Positions 45,873 through 54,351 of a DNA stretch of 64,000 nucleotides are shown here, piece after piece. The translations under genes and the position numbers were made by a program. The stretch's first letter is position 1. Every line of letters begins with the position of its first letter. The notes below the pieces were generated by a model. It made no database searches, was not told the origin of the DNA, and saw only the letters and a program-made list of their open reading frames with translations. Location: the NCBI GenBank assembly GCA_964503885.1, contig CAZDCD010000018.1:1-64000 (forward strand). Reading direction: 5' to 3'. Source of the stretch: CAZDCD01 sp964503885 (GTDB taxonomy: Bacteria; Bacteroidota; Bacteroidia; Bacteroidales; UBA10428).

Positions 45873-47683
45873 TGGGATATATGATTGCAGCAAAGGAACT
45901 GTATACCGGCAGGATATCGTCTTTTAAACATACTCGGGATGTTCTGAAACAGAGGCTGATAGTGATCTCTTTCCTCAGGCTTTTAAGTTTTGGCGCCATT
46001 ATTTTTTGCCTTCTGTATATTACAAAATTCTCAGTTCCTGCAGTAATTGTCTCTTCTGGATTTGCACTTGCCATCTTTCTGTACCTGGTAAAACGGTATA
46101 ACGCGATAACCAGAAAAAAAGAGCACCTTGCCAGGCTCATTACCATCAATGAAAATGAGGTAAAGGCGGTGAACTATGAATTTCATCAGTTTGAAGATGG
46201 TATGGAATTCATCGATCACAAACACCCTTTCACATTCGATCTCGATATTTTCGGAACCGATTCGGTATTTCAGTTCATTAACCGTACGGTAACCCTGCAG
46301 GGTAAAAGAATTTTGGCATCGTGGTTATCGGGGACCGAACCGGACATCAAAAAAATAACGGCAAAACAGGAAGCCATCAGAGAACTGGCTTCGCAAACCG
46401 ATCAGCGTCAAAACTTTCAGGCGGCCGGAAAACAGTATTCCGAAAAAGAGGACGATATTACCTCGATCAGATCCTGGCTATCAGAGCCTGCCTTTTATAT
46501 TGAAAAAAAGATCTATCATATGCTGGCTATATTCTTACCCCTATCCGCTTTGCTGATGACCGTTCTTACTGTCCTTAACACTGCCTGGTTCTCGGGACTT
46601 GTGATGGTCTTTCTAATCCAGCTTCTCATTACCGGTGCTCATCTGCGAATAAATAACAGGGTGTACACGATCCTGGGCGTCAAACTCGATCTGCTGAAAA
46701 AATACGGGATATTGCTTCATTACATCGAAGTTGAAAACTATGGTGCAGAAATATTGCAGTCACTCAGGCAAAAGCTGGCTTCCGGAAACCAATCGGCCCG
46801 GAGCATAATCAACCAGTTGTCCGGCATTGTTTCGGCTTACGATAACCGGCTGAATCTTTTCGCAGGATTTTTACTCAACGGGTTCCTTCTGTGGGATATT
46901 CAATGCATGCTGAGGCTTGAAAAATGGAAAAAGCTCCACCATGAAAAAATCGATCGCTGGTTCGTGACCCTTGGCGAATTCGATGCATACTGCAGCCTTG
47001 CCAATTTTGCATTCAATAATCCCGATTTCTGTTATGGCAAACCCGGTAATAACACTGTTTTTCATATCGAGGGGGCAGGTCATCCGTTAATCAATCCTGC
47101 AGAATGCGTAAAAAACAACCTGACCATCGAATCTGAAGGGATCTTTATTATTATAACAGGAGCCAATATGGCCGGGAAAAGTACATTCCTCAGAACGGCT
47201 GCCGTGAATTTTATTCTTGCCATGTGCGGGGCACCTGTTTGTGCAAGTGAGTTTACTTTTTCCCCTATGCAGGTTTTCACAAGCATGAGGACCAGCGATA
47301 TCCTGCTGAAAAACGAATCGTACTTTTATGCCGAATTAAAGCGGCTTAAAGAACTCATTGAAATGGTTAGTGCAAAAAATAATGTGTTTATTGTCCTGGA
47401 TGAAATATTGAAAGGCACAAACTCCATCGATAAGCAAAAAGGTTCAAAAGCATTTCTTGAACAGCTGATTTCGCATAAAGGAACAGGATTGATCGCTACC
47501 CACGATCTTGAGCTGGCAAGCCTCGAAGAAAAATTTCCGGGAGCTTTAAGGAACATGTGTTTTGAAATTGAAATACGGGGCGCCGAGATTTTTTTCGATT
47601 ATATTTTGTATGATGGCATAACCCAAAAAATGAACGCTCTTTTATTGATGAAGCAGATGGGCATTTTGCCGCAAAATGAATGA
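45872..47683 (+). CDS. Membrane-anchored MutS-family ATPase
   Basis: 603 residues from the ATG at 45872, which overlaps the previous stop by one base. Two membrane hairpins are predicted: about 29-73 (LIVISFLRLLSFGAIIFCLLY and following) and about 213-257 (MLAIFLPLSALLMTVLTVL and following). Between and after them lies a MutS core domain, then the ABC-type ATPase: Walker A GANMAGKST (430-438), a signature-like region, Walker B VFIVLDE (Asp510, Glu511) with LKGTNSIDKQKGS, and ATHDLELASLEE. The mismatch-binding domains I and II of true MutS are absent, so it is not a standard mismatch-repair protein. The function of this membrane form is unknown. Confidence 0.88.
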   Translation: MGYMIAAKELYTGRISSFKHTRDVLKQRLIVISFLRLLSFGAIIFCLLYITKFSVPAVIVSSGFALAIFLYLVKRYNAITRKKEHLARLITINENEVKAVNYEFHQFEDGMEFIDHKHPFTFDLDIFGTDSVFQFINRTVTLQGKRILASWLSGTEPDIKKITAKQEAIRELASQTDQRQNFQAAGKQYSEKEDDITSIRSWLSEPAFYIEKKIYHMLAIFLPLSALLMTVLTVLNTAWFSGLVMVFLIQLLITGAHLRINNRVYTILGVKLDLLKKYGILLHYIEVENYGAEILQSLRQKLASGNQSARSIINQLSGIVSAYDNRLNLFAGFLLNGFLLWDIQCMLRLEKWKKLHHEKIDRWFVTLGEFDAYCSLANFAFNNPDFCYGKPGNNTVFHIEGAGHPLINPAECVKNNLTIESEGIFIIITGANMAGKSTFLRTAAVNFILAMCGAPVCASEFTFSPMQVFTSMRTSDILLKNESYFYAELKRLKELIEMVSAKNNVFIVLDEILKGTNSIDKQKGSKAFLEQLISHKGTGLIATHDLELASLEEKFPGALRNMCFEIEIRGAEIFFDYILYDGITQKMNALLLMKQMGILPQNE

Positions 47684-47758
47684 TATTTTACACCTAACCT
47701 ACTGCACTATTGATTTTTATATTGCTACATGTTCCTCATTTGATTTTTAACATTTAGC

Positions 47759-47788
47759 TTGATATCTTTAAAAATATATGTAAGTTTG
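47759..47788 (+). promoter_or_regulatory. Bacteroidota-type promoter before the Cys-rich protein gene
   Basis: TTG at 47759-47761, a 19-bp spacer and TAAGTTTG at 47781-47788 match the full consensus. It implies a leader of about 130 nt before the gene at 47924. Confidence 0.65.
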
Positions 47789-47923
47789 TGTGATTGTGAA
47801 GTGAACGTATTCCTGAAATACTCTTTTTATACAAAATGGCAGATGAATCCAACATATTTTAAAAAAAATGCCTGACCTGCGATTAACCCAGAACCGGCAA
47901 CCAACTGAAACCATAAAACCAAC

Positions 47924-48412
47924 ATGAAAAGATTTACAAAAAACGGCCGACTGCTGATACCTTTGAGTCAGCGTGAAAAACTTAAATCTTGCCTCAAGGA
48001 AGACAATATTAAGTATGTAGTGACCGAGGCCTATTGCCCTAACGGATGCAGCGCCATTGACAGGGAATATCCGATCAAAGGTTTTCCCGGGATCAGGATA
48101 AAATTTTCCCGCCCCGGTGTCGAAGGTGTACTTATCATTTCCGCTGTAGAGGGTGATTTTGAAAAGATTATGCTGTCGGGTGAACTGAAACATGGAGTCA
48201 AGGATGAGTTGTATTGCCCTCACTGCGGCATTCTTTTTGAAAAGCTCATCCATTGTGGATGTAAACAAGATGCCGATATGGTTGTGCTGGATCTGACTCC
48301 GCGGCTCGATTTCAACAATGCCATTACATTTTACAATGTCACCGGATGCGACAATGGTACTTTTGTTAAGTCGGGAACCATTCTCAGGCACATCAGGTTG
48401 AAAAACTGGTAG
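47924..48412 (+). CDS. Conserved protein with putative zinc-binding cysteines
   Basis: 162 residues, cytoplasmic, no signal. Cysteines cluster in two places: TEAYCPNGCSAID (about 36-46) and LYCPHCGILFEKLIHCGCKQD (about 94-112), the second resembling a zinc ribbon. The body is beta-rich (IRIKFSRPGVEGVLIISAVEGDF). I do not recognise the family. A 207-codon frame on the opposite strand covers the same region, but the cysteine pattern and promoter support the plus strand. Confidence 0.7.
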   Translation: MKRFTKNGRLLIPLSQREKLKSCLKEDNIKYVVTEAYCPNGCSAIDREYPIKGFPGIRIKFSRPGVEGVLIISAVEGDFEKIMLSGELKHGVKDELYCPHCGILFEKLIHCGCKQDADMVVLDLTPRLDFNNAITFYNVTGCDNGTFVKSGTILRHIRLKNW

Positions 48413-48598
48413 TCCATCTGCTCAATGCCTTAACCGTAAGGTTTGACAACCTGTGCTACATGAACCAGGATCGGATATCCGGATTGAAACCTTTTTCAGA
48501 GCTTCAGGGTGACCGGACGGTATGCAAAAAGAGGGATCGCGATAGCCACAGTTCATGAATAAAAAAGCGTACTTCATTGGTATTCAAAATAATAAGTT

Positions 48599-48967
48599 AT
48601 GGAAAGAAAATGCTTACAATGCAAAGAACCGTTAACCGGAAGAATTGATAAAAAGTTCTGTTCTGACTATTGCAGGAATATTTACAACAATATGTGGCGA
48701 TCGTATACCGACCCGTATATCAAAAAAGTGAACAACCTGCTGAAAAAAAACCGGAAGATCCTGGCCGATCTGAATCCTACCGGAAAGACCCGGCTTCATA
48801 AAAGCCATTTGAGCCGGCTTGGTTTCAGGTTTGAATATTTTACAAACAATTATACCACCAAAAACGGGAACATATACTATTTTTGTTATGAACAGGGCTA
48901 CCTGCCTCTCGAAAATGATTTCTATGCACTGGTAAAAAAAGATTTGAAAAATGAAAGACGCAGTTGA
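48599..48967 (+). CDS. Small zinc-ribbon protein of unknown function
   Basis: 122 residues starting with a zinc-ribbon motif, RKCLQCKEPLTGRIDKKFCSDYCRN (four cysteines in two CxxC/CxxxC pairs), which resembles DUF2116-type ribbons. The rest is helical and basic (ILADLNPTGKTRLHKSHLSRLGF) and ends in an aromatic-rich segment. It could bind nucleic acid, but no specific function is claimed. Its last 17 bases overlap the start of the methyltransferase gene, so the two are co-translated. Confidence 0.75.
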   Translation: MERKCLQCKEPLTGRIDKKFCSDYCRNIYNNMWRSYTDPYIKKVNNLLKKNRKILADLNPTGKTRLHKSHLSRLGFRFEYFTNNYTTKNGNIYYFCYEQGYLPLENDFYALVKKDLKNERRS

Positions 48968-49712
48968 ATATCCCGATTATTTTGCACGATTTTATGACCT
49001 GATCTATCACACGGTAAGGTCTGAAACCGACACCGGCTATTATCTTGAACAGATCAAAGCATGCAAGGGAAAAGTGCTGGAGATAGGCAGCGGTACAGGC
49101 CGGTTATTTATTGATGCATTGAATGCCGGTGCAGACATTTACGGTATCGACATAAGCAAAAGCATGACCGATGTGCTCAAATCAAAACTTCTGGAAGAGG
49201 TGCATAACCGGATTATGAACGGGGACGCCTGCTCCATGAAACTGGAACAAAAATTCGACCTTATCCTGGCTCCTTTCAGGGTGTTCTCGCATGTTCTGGA
49301 TACAAAGGATCAGACAGCATTCCTGAATAATGTTTATGATCACCTTACCGATAGCGGAGAATTCATTTTAGATCTTTTTATTCCCGATCCGGTAATGCTT
49401 GCTAATGGAATTTATGACGAGGTGGATTTCGAAGGGGAATACGAACCGGGTAAAAAAATGAGACGCATCGTTACATCCATTCCCGATATCGTGAACCAGC
49501 TTCTTGATATAACAATGCGGTTCGAATGGGATGAAAACGGAACATTACTGTCAAAATCGTGGAAATTGAAAATGAGATTCTTTTTCAGATATGAGCTTGA
49601 ATACCTTATCAAATCATCAAAACTTCACCTTAAAAAAATATATGGAAATTTCAATGGTGCATCGTTAGACAAAGATTCGAGGGAATTTGTGACGGTTTGC
49701 AGCCGGAGCTGA
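48951..49712 (+). CDS. Class I SAM-dependent methyltransferase
   Basis: 253 residues with the methyltransferase core GKVLEIGSGTGRLFIDALNAGADIYGIDISKSM (motif I and the acidic ribose-binding Asp), NGDACSMKL (motif II region) and FDLILAPFRVFSHVLDTKDQ (motif III/IV region). The C-terminal half is a beta-rich substrate domain (LLSKSWKLKMRFFFRYELEYLI). The substrate is unknown; small-molecule methyltransferases often show this layout. It overlaps the zinc-ribbon gene by 17 bp in another frame. Confidence 0.85.
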   Translation: MKDAVEYPDYFARFYDLIYHTVRSETDTGYYLEQIKACKGKVLEIGSGTGRLFIDALNAGADIYGIDISKSMTDVLKSKLLEEVHNRIMNGDACSMKLEQKFDLILAPFRVFSHVLDTKDQTAFLNNVYDHLTDSGEFILDLFIPDPVMLANGIYDEVDFEGEYEPGKKMRRIVTSIPDIVNQLLDITMRFEWDENGTLLSKSWKLKMRFFFRYELEYLIKSSKLHLKKIYGNFNGASLDKDSREFVTVCSRS

Positions 49713-49808
49713 ACGCTCACGGAGCGAATTTTTCGGTATCAGGTTTATAATCCGTGATAAATATCGATCTTGCCGGGAATTATTCGTTTATAATAAGGGT
49801 AATTGTCC

Positions 49809-49816
49809 TATTTTTG
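49809..49816 (+). promoter_or_regulatory. Probable -7 promoter element of gpsA-pgi
   Basis: TATTTTTG lies 21 bp before the gpsA ATG, with TTT instead of TTG at a 19-bp spacing. Confidence 0.5.
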
Positions 49817-49837
49817 TAGCGGAATTTAACAAGCCAG

Positions 49838-50833
49838 ATGGAACAAGACCCAAAGGTGGCAGTGCTTGGAAGCGGAAGCTGGGCAACAGCTTTGATCAAG
49901 TTGCTGCTTAACAATGTAGACCGTATTCAGTGGTTTATCCGCAATGCCGATACCATTGGTTTTATCCGGAAATACCACCACAACCCGAAATACCTGAGTT
50001 CTGTTGAAATTGAAACCGGCAAGATCGATTTCCACGAGTCGATCTCGGGAGCCATTGAAAATGCCGAAATCCTAATTTTCGCCATCCCTTCTCCGTTTCT
50101 GAGGGAATCACTTGAAAAACACAAGGACGGATTCCAGAATAAAACCATTGTTTCAGCCATTAAGGGGATCATACCGGAATATAATCTCACGATTGCCGAA
50201 TATTTTAATACCGTATACCATGTGCCTTTCAGGGATATCGGAATCATATCGGGCCCGTGCCACGCTGAAGAAATAGCTCTTGAAAGGTTGTCGTACCTGA
50301 CAGTGGCATCGGCCACAAAGCCAAAAGCCGAAGCCATTGCAGCCCTTTTGCGTTGCCACTTTGTTCAGACCATGATCTCAAAAGACATATACGGAATTGA
50401 ATATTCGGCGGTTTTAAAGAATATTATGGCAATAGCTTCAGGAATATGCCACGGACTGGGGTATGGAGATAATTTTCAGGCTGTGCTTATTTCGAATGCC
50501 AGCCAGGAGATCAAGAGGTTCCTTGACAAAACGTATAAGAGCAAACGAAAGGTAAACAGTTCTGCCTACCTGGGTGATCTGCTGGTGACGGCATATTCCC
50601 AGTTTTCACGTAACCGTGCATTTGGTACAATGATCGGTAAAGGATATTCGGTAAAATCGGCACAGCTCGAAATGAATATGATCGCCGAGGGATACTATGC
50701 CACAAGTTGCCTCAATGAAATAAATAAAAAGTTCAAGGTCAAAATGCCTATTCTTGATGCCGTTTACCATATCATCCACGATAAAATTTCACCGGCCCTG
50801 GAAATAAAATTACTGACTGAAAAACTTAAATAA
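49838..50833 (+). CDS. gpsA: NAD(P)H-dependent glycerol-3-phosphate dehydrogenase
   Basis: 331 residues, full length. It reduces dihydroxyacetone phosphate to sn-glycerol 3-phosphate for phospholipid synthesis in the cytosol. The N-terminal Rossmann motif is VAVLGSGSWATALIKLL, a slight variation of GxGxWGTA. Further signatures are FAIPSPFLRESL, KGIIPEY, the substrate-binding GPCHAEEIA and the catalytic-lysine motif SAVLKNIMAIASGICHGLGYGDN. Pgi follows 12 bp after the stop, so the two central-metabolism genes form one operon. Confidence 0.95.
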   Translation: MEQDPKVAVLGSGSWATALIKLLLNNVDRIQWFIRNADTIGFIRKYHHNPKYLSSVEIETGKIDFHESISGAIENAEILIFAIPSPFLRESLEKHKDGFQNKTIVSAIKGIIPEYNLTIAEYFNTVYHVPFRDIGIISGPCHAEEIALERLSYLTVASATKPKAEAIAALLRCHFVQTMISKDIYGIEYSAVLKNIMAIASGICHGLGYGDNFQAVLISNASQEIKRFLDKTYKSKRKVNSSAYLGDLLVTAYSQFSRNRAFGTMIGKGYSVKSAQLEMNMIAEGYYATSCLNEINKKFKVKMPILDAVYHIIHDKISPALEIKLLTEKLK

Positions 50834-50845
50834 AATTTGCGCCAT

Positions 50846-52204
50846 ATGGAACACGTATCGTTAAATATTGAACATGCCATTAATTTTGTCGGTGAAGAGA
50901 AGATCCTGTCGCTTAAGGAAAAAATTCATTCGCATATAGGGTCGTTATACAACAAAACCGGTGCAGGTAGTGATTACCTGGGCTGGGTGTCGCTTCCTGC
51001 AGAAATACAAACTGAACACCTGAAAAAGATCACCGAAGCAGCTGATTCCCTCAGATCAAAAGCCGAAATTGTTGTAGTGGTCGGCATAGGCGGTTCATAC
51101 CTTGGTTCCAGGGCTGTTCTTGAGGCATTGTCTCATACTTTTGCTCATTTAAAAACCGGAGGCAGTAACCCGCTTGTAATCTTTGCAGGACATAACATCG
51201 GCGAAGATTATCTCACCGAATTGCTTGATATCCTGGATTCAAGAAAATACGGAATTGTGGTCATCTCAAAATCAGGAACGACAACAGAACCGGCTATTGC
51301 GTTCAGGATCCTTAAAAATCACCTCGAAAGCCTTATAAGCAGGGATAAAGCAAAGGAACTAATTGTTGCAGTCACCGATTCCAGAAAAGGAGCATTGCGT
51401 ACTTTAGCTGACAATGAGGGTTACAGGACGTTCGACATACCCGATGATATCGGGGGCCGGTATTCAGTCCTTACTCCGGTAGGACTGCTTCCCCTGGCTA
51501 TTGGAGGGGTGAACATTGAATCGCTGGTAGAAGGAGCGAGGTCAATGCAAAAAAATACTGGTCCGGAGGTGCCGTTTGAAAACAATCCTGCGGCCTTGTA
51601 TGCGGCCACCAGGTATATGCTCTACAAATCGGGAAATAAAATTGAGATCCTTGCCAATTTTGACGGGAAACTTCATTACCTGGCCGAATGGTGGAAACAG
51701 TTGTACGGTGAAAGCGAGGGCAAAGAAGGCAGGGGAATCTTTCCGGCAAGTGTAGACCTTACGACCGATCTGCACTCCATGGGACAATACATACAGGAGG
51801 GCCAGAGAATACTTATGGAAACCGTGATCTCTGTCGAAAAACCTGAACACACATTAAGGATCCCCCACGATAAAGAAAATCTTGACAGCCTCAATTTCCT
51901 CGCCGGTAAGCGCATAGATGAGGTGAATAAGATGGCGGCGCTGGGCACCATGATGGCCCATGTTGACGGAGGTGTGCCGAACATTTCGGTAACAATACCC
52001 CGCATCAGTGAATACTATTTGGGTGAACTGATCTATTTTTTTGAAATGGCATGTGGCATAAGCGGATACCTCCTCGAAGTGAATCCTTTCAACCAGCCCG
52101 GTGTCGAAGCCTATAAGAAGAATATGTTTGCCCTGCTTGAAAAACCGGGATATGAAGAAGAAACGAAAAAGATAAAATCGAGGTTAAAGGCAGGCAATAT
52201 TTGA
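50846..52204 (+). CDS. pgi: Glucose-6-phosphate isomerase
   Basis: 452 residues, the shorter bacterial form, from the ATG at 50846; a TTG at 50837 extends the frame only by three codons. It interconverts glucose 6-phosphate and fructose 6-phosphate. Key motifs are VVVVGIGGSYLGSRAVLEAL (sugar-phosphate binding), VISKSGTTTEPAIAFR (the family's phosphate loop), GGRYSVLTPVGLLPLAI and the catalytic His/Lys-containing C-terminal region (NPFNQPGVEAYKKNMF). Second gene of the gpsA-pgi unit. Confidence 0.96.
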   Translation: MEHVSLNIEHAINFVGEEKILSLKEKIHSHIGSLYNKTGAGSDYLGWVSLPAEIQTEHLKKITEAADSLRSKAEIVVVVGIGGSYLGSRAVLEALSHTFAHLKTGGSNPLVIFAGHNIGEDYLTELLDILDSRKYGIVVISKSGTTTEPAIAFRILKNHLESLISRDKAKELIVAVTDSRKGALRTLADNEGYRTFDIPDDIGGRYSVLTPVGLLPLAIGGVNIESLVEGARSMQKNTGPEVPFENNPAALYAATRYMLYKSGNKIEILANFDGKLHYLAEWWKQLYGESEGKEGRGIFPASVDLTTDLHSMGQYIQEGQRILMETVISVEKPEHTLRIPHDKENLDSLNFLAGKRIDEVNKMAALGTMMAHVDGGVPNISVTIPRISEYYLGELIYFFEMACGISGYLLEVNPFNQPGVEAYKKNMFALLEKPGYEEETKKIKSRLKAGNI

Positions 52205-52275
52205 AAAAATATTTTTACATCTACTAAAGGTGTCGTAAATTTAAAGCTGATCAATGATATGCATATACCGAATAC

Positions 52276-52866
52276 ATGAACTATCTTGCCCATTTATATC
52301 TATCCGGACAGGATGAGGAGATCCTTATCGGCAATTTTATCGGGGATTATGTGAAAGGCCACAATTTCAGAAACTACTCCGAAAAAATCAAGTCGGGCAT
52401 TTTACTGCACCGCAATATTGATATGTTTACCGATACCAACACAATTGTGCGGGCCAGCAAATCAAGGTTTACAGAAAAATACGGAAAATACTCGGGTATT
52501 CTTATCGATATTCTTTACGACCATTTTCTAACTGTGAACTGGCATAAATTTACATCCTACAATATCAACCGTTTCGTGGTAAAGGTCCATAAAATTCTTG
52601 ACAAATATTTTGAATCGCTTCCGCCGGAAGTGCAACAGTTCATTCCTTCATTCATCAACAATAACTGGCTTGTGGCATACCAGTCTGTCGAAGGTATTGA
52701 AGTCGTTCTACAAAAAATGTCAAGAAGAACCTCACTTCCCGATCATACCGAATATGCAATACACGTACTTAGGGATGAATACGATTTTCTCGATGAGGAA
52801 TTCATGACTTATTTTCCGCTTCTAATTGAATTTGTCAGGAAGAAATTCAATGTGGAATTGATCTGA
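52276..52866 (+). CDS. acpH: Acyl carrier protein phosphodiesterase (AcpH)
   Basis: 196 residues, normal for AcpH, an HD-like metal-dependent enzyme removing the 4'-phosphopantetheine arm from holo-ACP. Signatures are MNYLAHLYLS at the start, IGNFIGDYVKG, IKSGILLHRNIDMFTD (metal-binding His/Asp) and ILIDILYDHFLTVNW. Cytosolic, linked to fatty acid synthesis control. It converges with the KamA-like radical SAM gene, the two stops only 3 bp apart, with no room for a terminator outside the coding sequences. Confidence 0.9.
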   Translation: MNYLAHLYLSGQDEEILIGNFIGDYVKGHNFRNYSEKIKSGILLHRNIDMFTDTNTIVRASKSRFTEKYGKYSGILIDILYDHFLTVNWHKFTSYNINRFVVKVHKILDKYFESLPPEVQQFIPSFINNNWLVAYQSVEGIEVVLQKMSRRTSLPDHTEYAIHVLRDEYDFLDEEFMTYFPLLIEFVRKKFNVELI

Positions 52867-52869
52867 CCT

Positions 52870-54231
52870 TTATGAGCACATTGACATGGTATCGATATCT
52901 TCATCCGGATCAAACTGGTGCTCGTTCATCTTTTCCTGGATTACATTCTGGAAATCTTTCTCATAGAAAAATTCACGTTCGCCGAAAGCAGGTTTCAGAT
53001 CATTCAACCAGTATGCATTTTTATCGAACCTGGCAAAGAATGGCCTGCCTGTCCAGGAATTATCCCTGGCCTGTAAAAAATTCAGTGCAAATACCTTTTC
53101 ATTTCCGATATTGCTTACTCCCACTATCTGAATTTTACCCGGTTCACACGACATGCTCGGTCCCCTGACGGTACGTGCAAGACCGCTGACCTGCGCATAA
53201 GCATCCCGAAAAATTCTCCAGGCATCATGAAGTGATACCCTGAAAAATTTTTGTGCACCTGTGTCACGTGCAATAAACATATAGTAAGGAATAATCCCGA
53301 GATTCACCTGGTCTTTCCAAAGTTTTGCCCAGATACTTGCATTGGCATTGATATGGTTCAGTAGTGGCGATTGCGACCGGATTCTCGCCCCGGTCTTATG
53401 AATATTCTTAATAGCATTATAAACGGCCTGCGTTGAAAGTTCAACAGGATGGCTAATATGTGCCATTATTGCCAGGTGCTTGCCTGCTTTTGTAACTCTC
53501 CTGAAAAGCTTTAACAATTCCGGTGTATCGGGATCTGAAACAAACCTGTAAGGCCAGTAGCTCAATGCTTTGGTTCCAATGCGTATGGTTTTAAGATGTG
53601 AAATATTCGCATCGAGAATGGCATTAAGATGCATGCCCAGTTGAGAAGCACCCATAATCATAGGATCACCTCCGGTGATCAGCAAATCGGTAACCTGTTT
53701 ATGATTCCTAAGGTATTCAATCAGAATATCGGTTTCCTTCAGGGCAAATTTCAATTCTTTAATCCCAATGAATTGGGGCCACCGGAAACAAAAAGTACAG
53801 TATGCATGGCAGGTTTGACCCTGTGAAGGGAAAAACAATACCGTTTCTTTATATTTATGTTGAAGTCCTTTTAATTTCTTACCATTCAGGAACGGAATAT
53901 TAAGATCCAATTGTCCGGCAGGATGCGGATTGAGTTCCTGCCAAATCTGTTCCAAAATAACATTTGCGATTCCATCCCTTGTTTTATTGCTGTAGAGTGA
54001 ACGTAACTTTTCAAAATGAGTGGGTTTCAGCATTTGCCTGCCTGGAAAATTTAACCTGAATATCGGATCAATTTCAGCATGTTCCCAGTCAATAAGCTCG
54101 TCAACCACATAATTGTTTGTTTTGAAAGGAAATACCTTTGCCAGTATCTCAATCTCATCTTTCAGTGCGTCAGGCAAATATTGAAGTTGAGAAATAGTAC
54201 GAAAATTATATGAGTTAAAAATGTGTAACAT
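52870..54231 (-). CDS. KamA-family (lysine 2,3-aminomutase-like) radical SAM protein
   Basis: 453 residues. The radical SAM motif is C141-x3-C145-x2-C148 (CHAYCTFCFRWPQF), followed by LLITGGDPMIM and IRIGTKALSYWPYRF, both typical of the lysine 2,3-aminomutase superfamily, and by IMAHISHPVELS and RIRSQSPLLNHINAN. Canonical aminomutases read CxxYCRxCTRRR; this protein has FCFRW instead, so its substrate probably differs. The C-terminal 90 residues (FFARFDKNAYWLNDLKPAFGEREFFYEKDF) form an extra domain ending MSMCS. The PLP lysine of aminomutases could not be confirmed. Isolated on the minus strand. Confidence 0.85.
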   Translation of the reverse strand: MLHIFNSYNFRTISQLQYLPDALKDEIEILAKVFPFKTNNYVVDELIDWEHAEIDPIFRLNFPGRQMLKPTHFEKLRSLYSNKTRDGIANVILEQIWQELNPHPAGQLDLNIPFLNGKKLKGLQHKYKETVLFFPSQGQTCHAYCTFCFRWPQFIGIKELKFALKETDILIEYLRNHKQVTDLLITGGDPMIMGASQLGMHLNAILDANISHLKTIRIGTKALSYWPYRFVSDPDTPELLKLFRRVTKAGKHLAIMAHISHPVELSTQAVYNAIKNIHKTGARIRSQSPLLNHINANASIWAKLWKDQVNLGIIPYYMFIARDTGAQKFFRVSLHDAWRIFRDAYAQVSGLARTVRGPSMSCEPGKIQIVGVSNIGNEKVFALNFLQARDNSWTGRPFFARFDKNAYWLNDLKPAFGEREFFYEKDFQNVIQEKMNEHQFDPDEDIDTMSMCS

Positions 54232-54351
54232 GAAAACTATTTCAAATTATACGATAGGATGCCTAAAAAGTTATAAAATGAGATCGCGGGGTTAAATAAT
54301 TATTGTAAAAATTACAATGTACGAAAAAAGTGGCAAAAATGCAAAGAAAGA

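Noticed and set aside
47768..48391. 207-codon minus-strand frame opposite the Cys-rich protein gene
   Set aside because: The plus-strand frame has a full promoter match, regular CxxC motifs and a sensible start; the minus frame has no recognisable motif.
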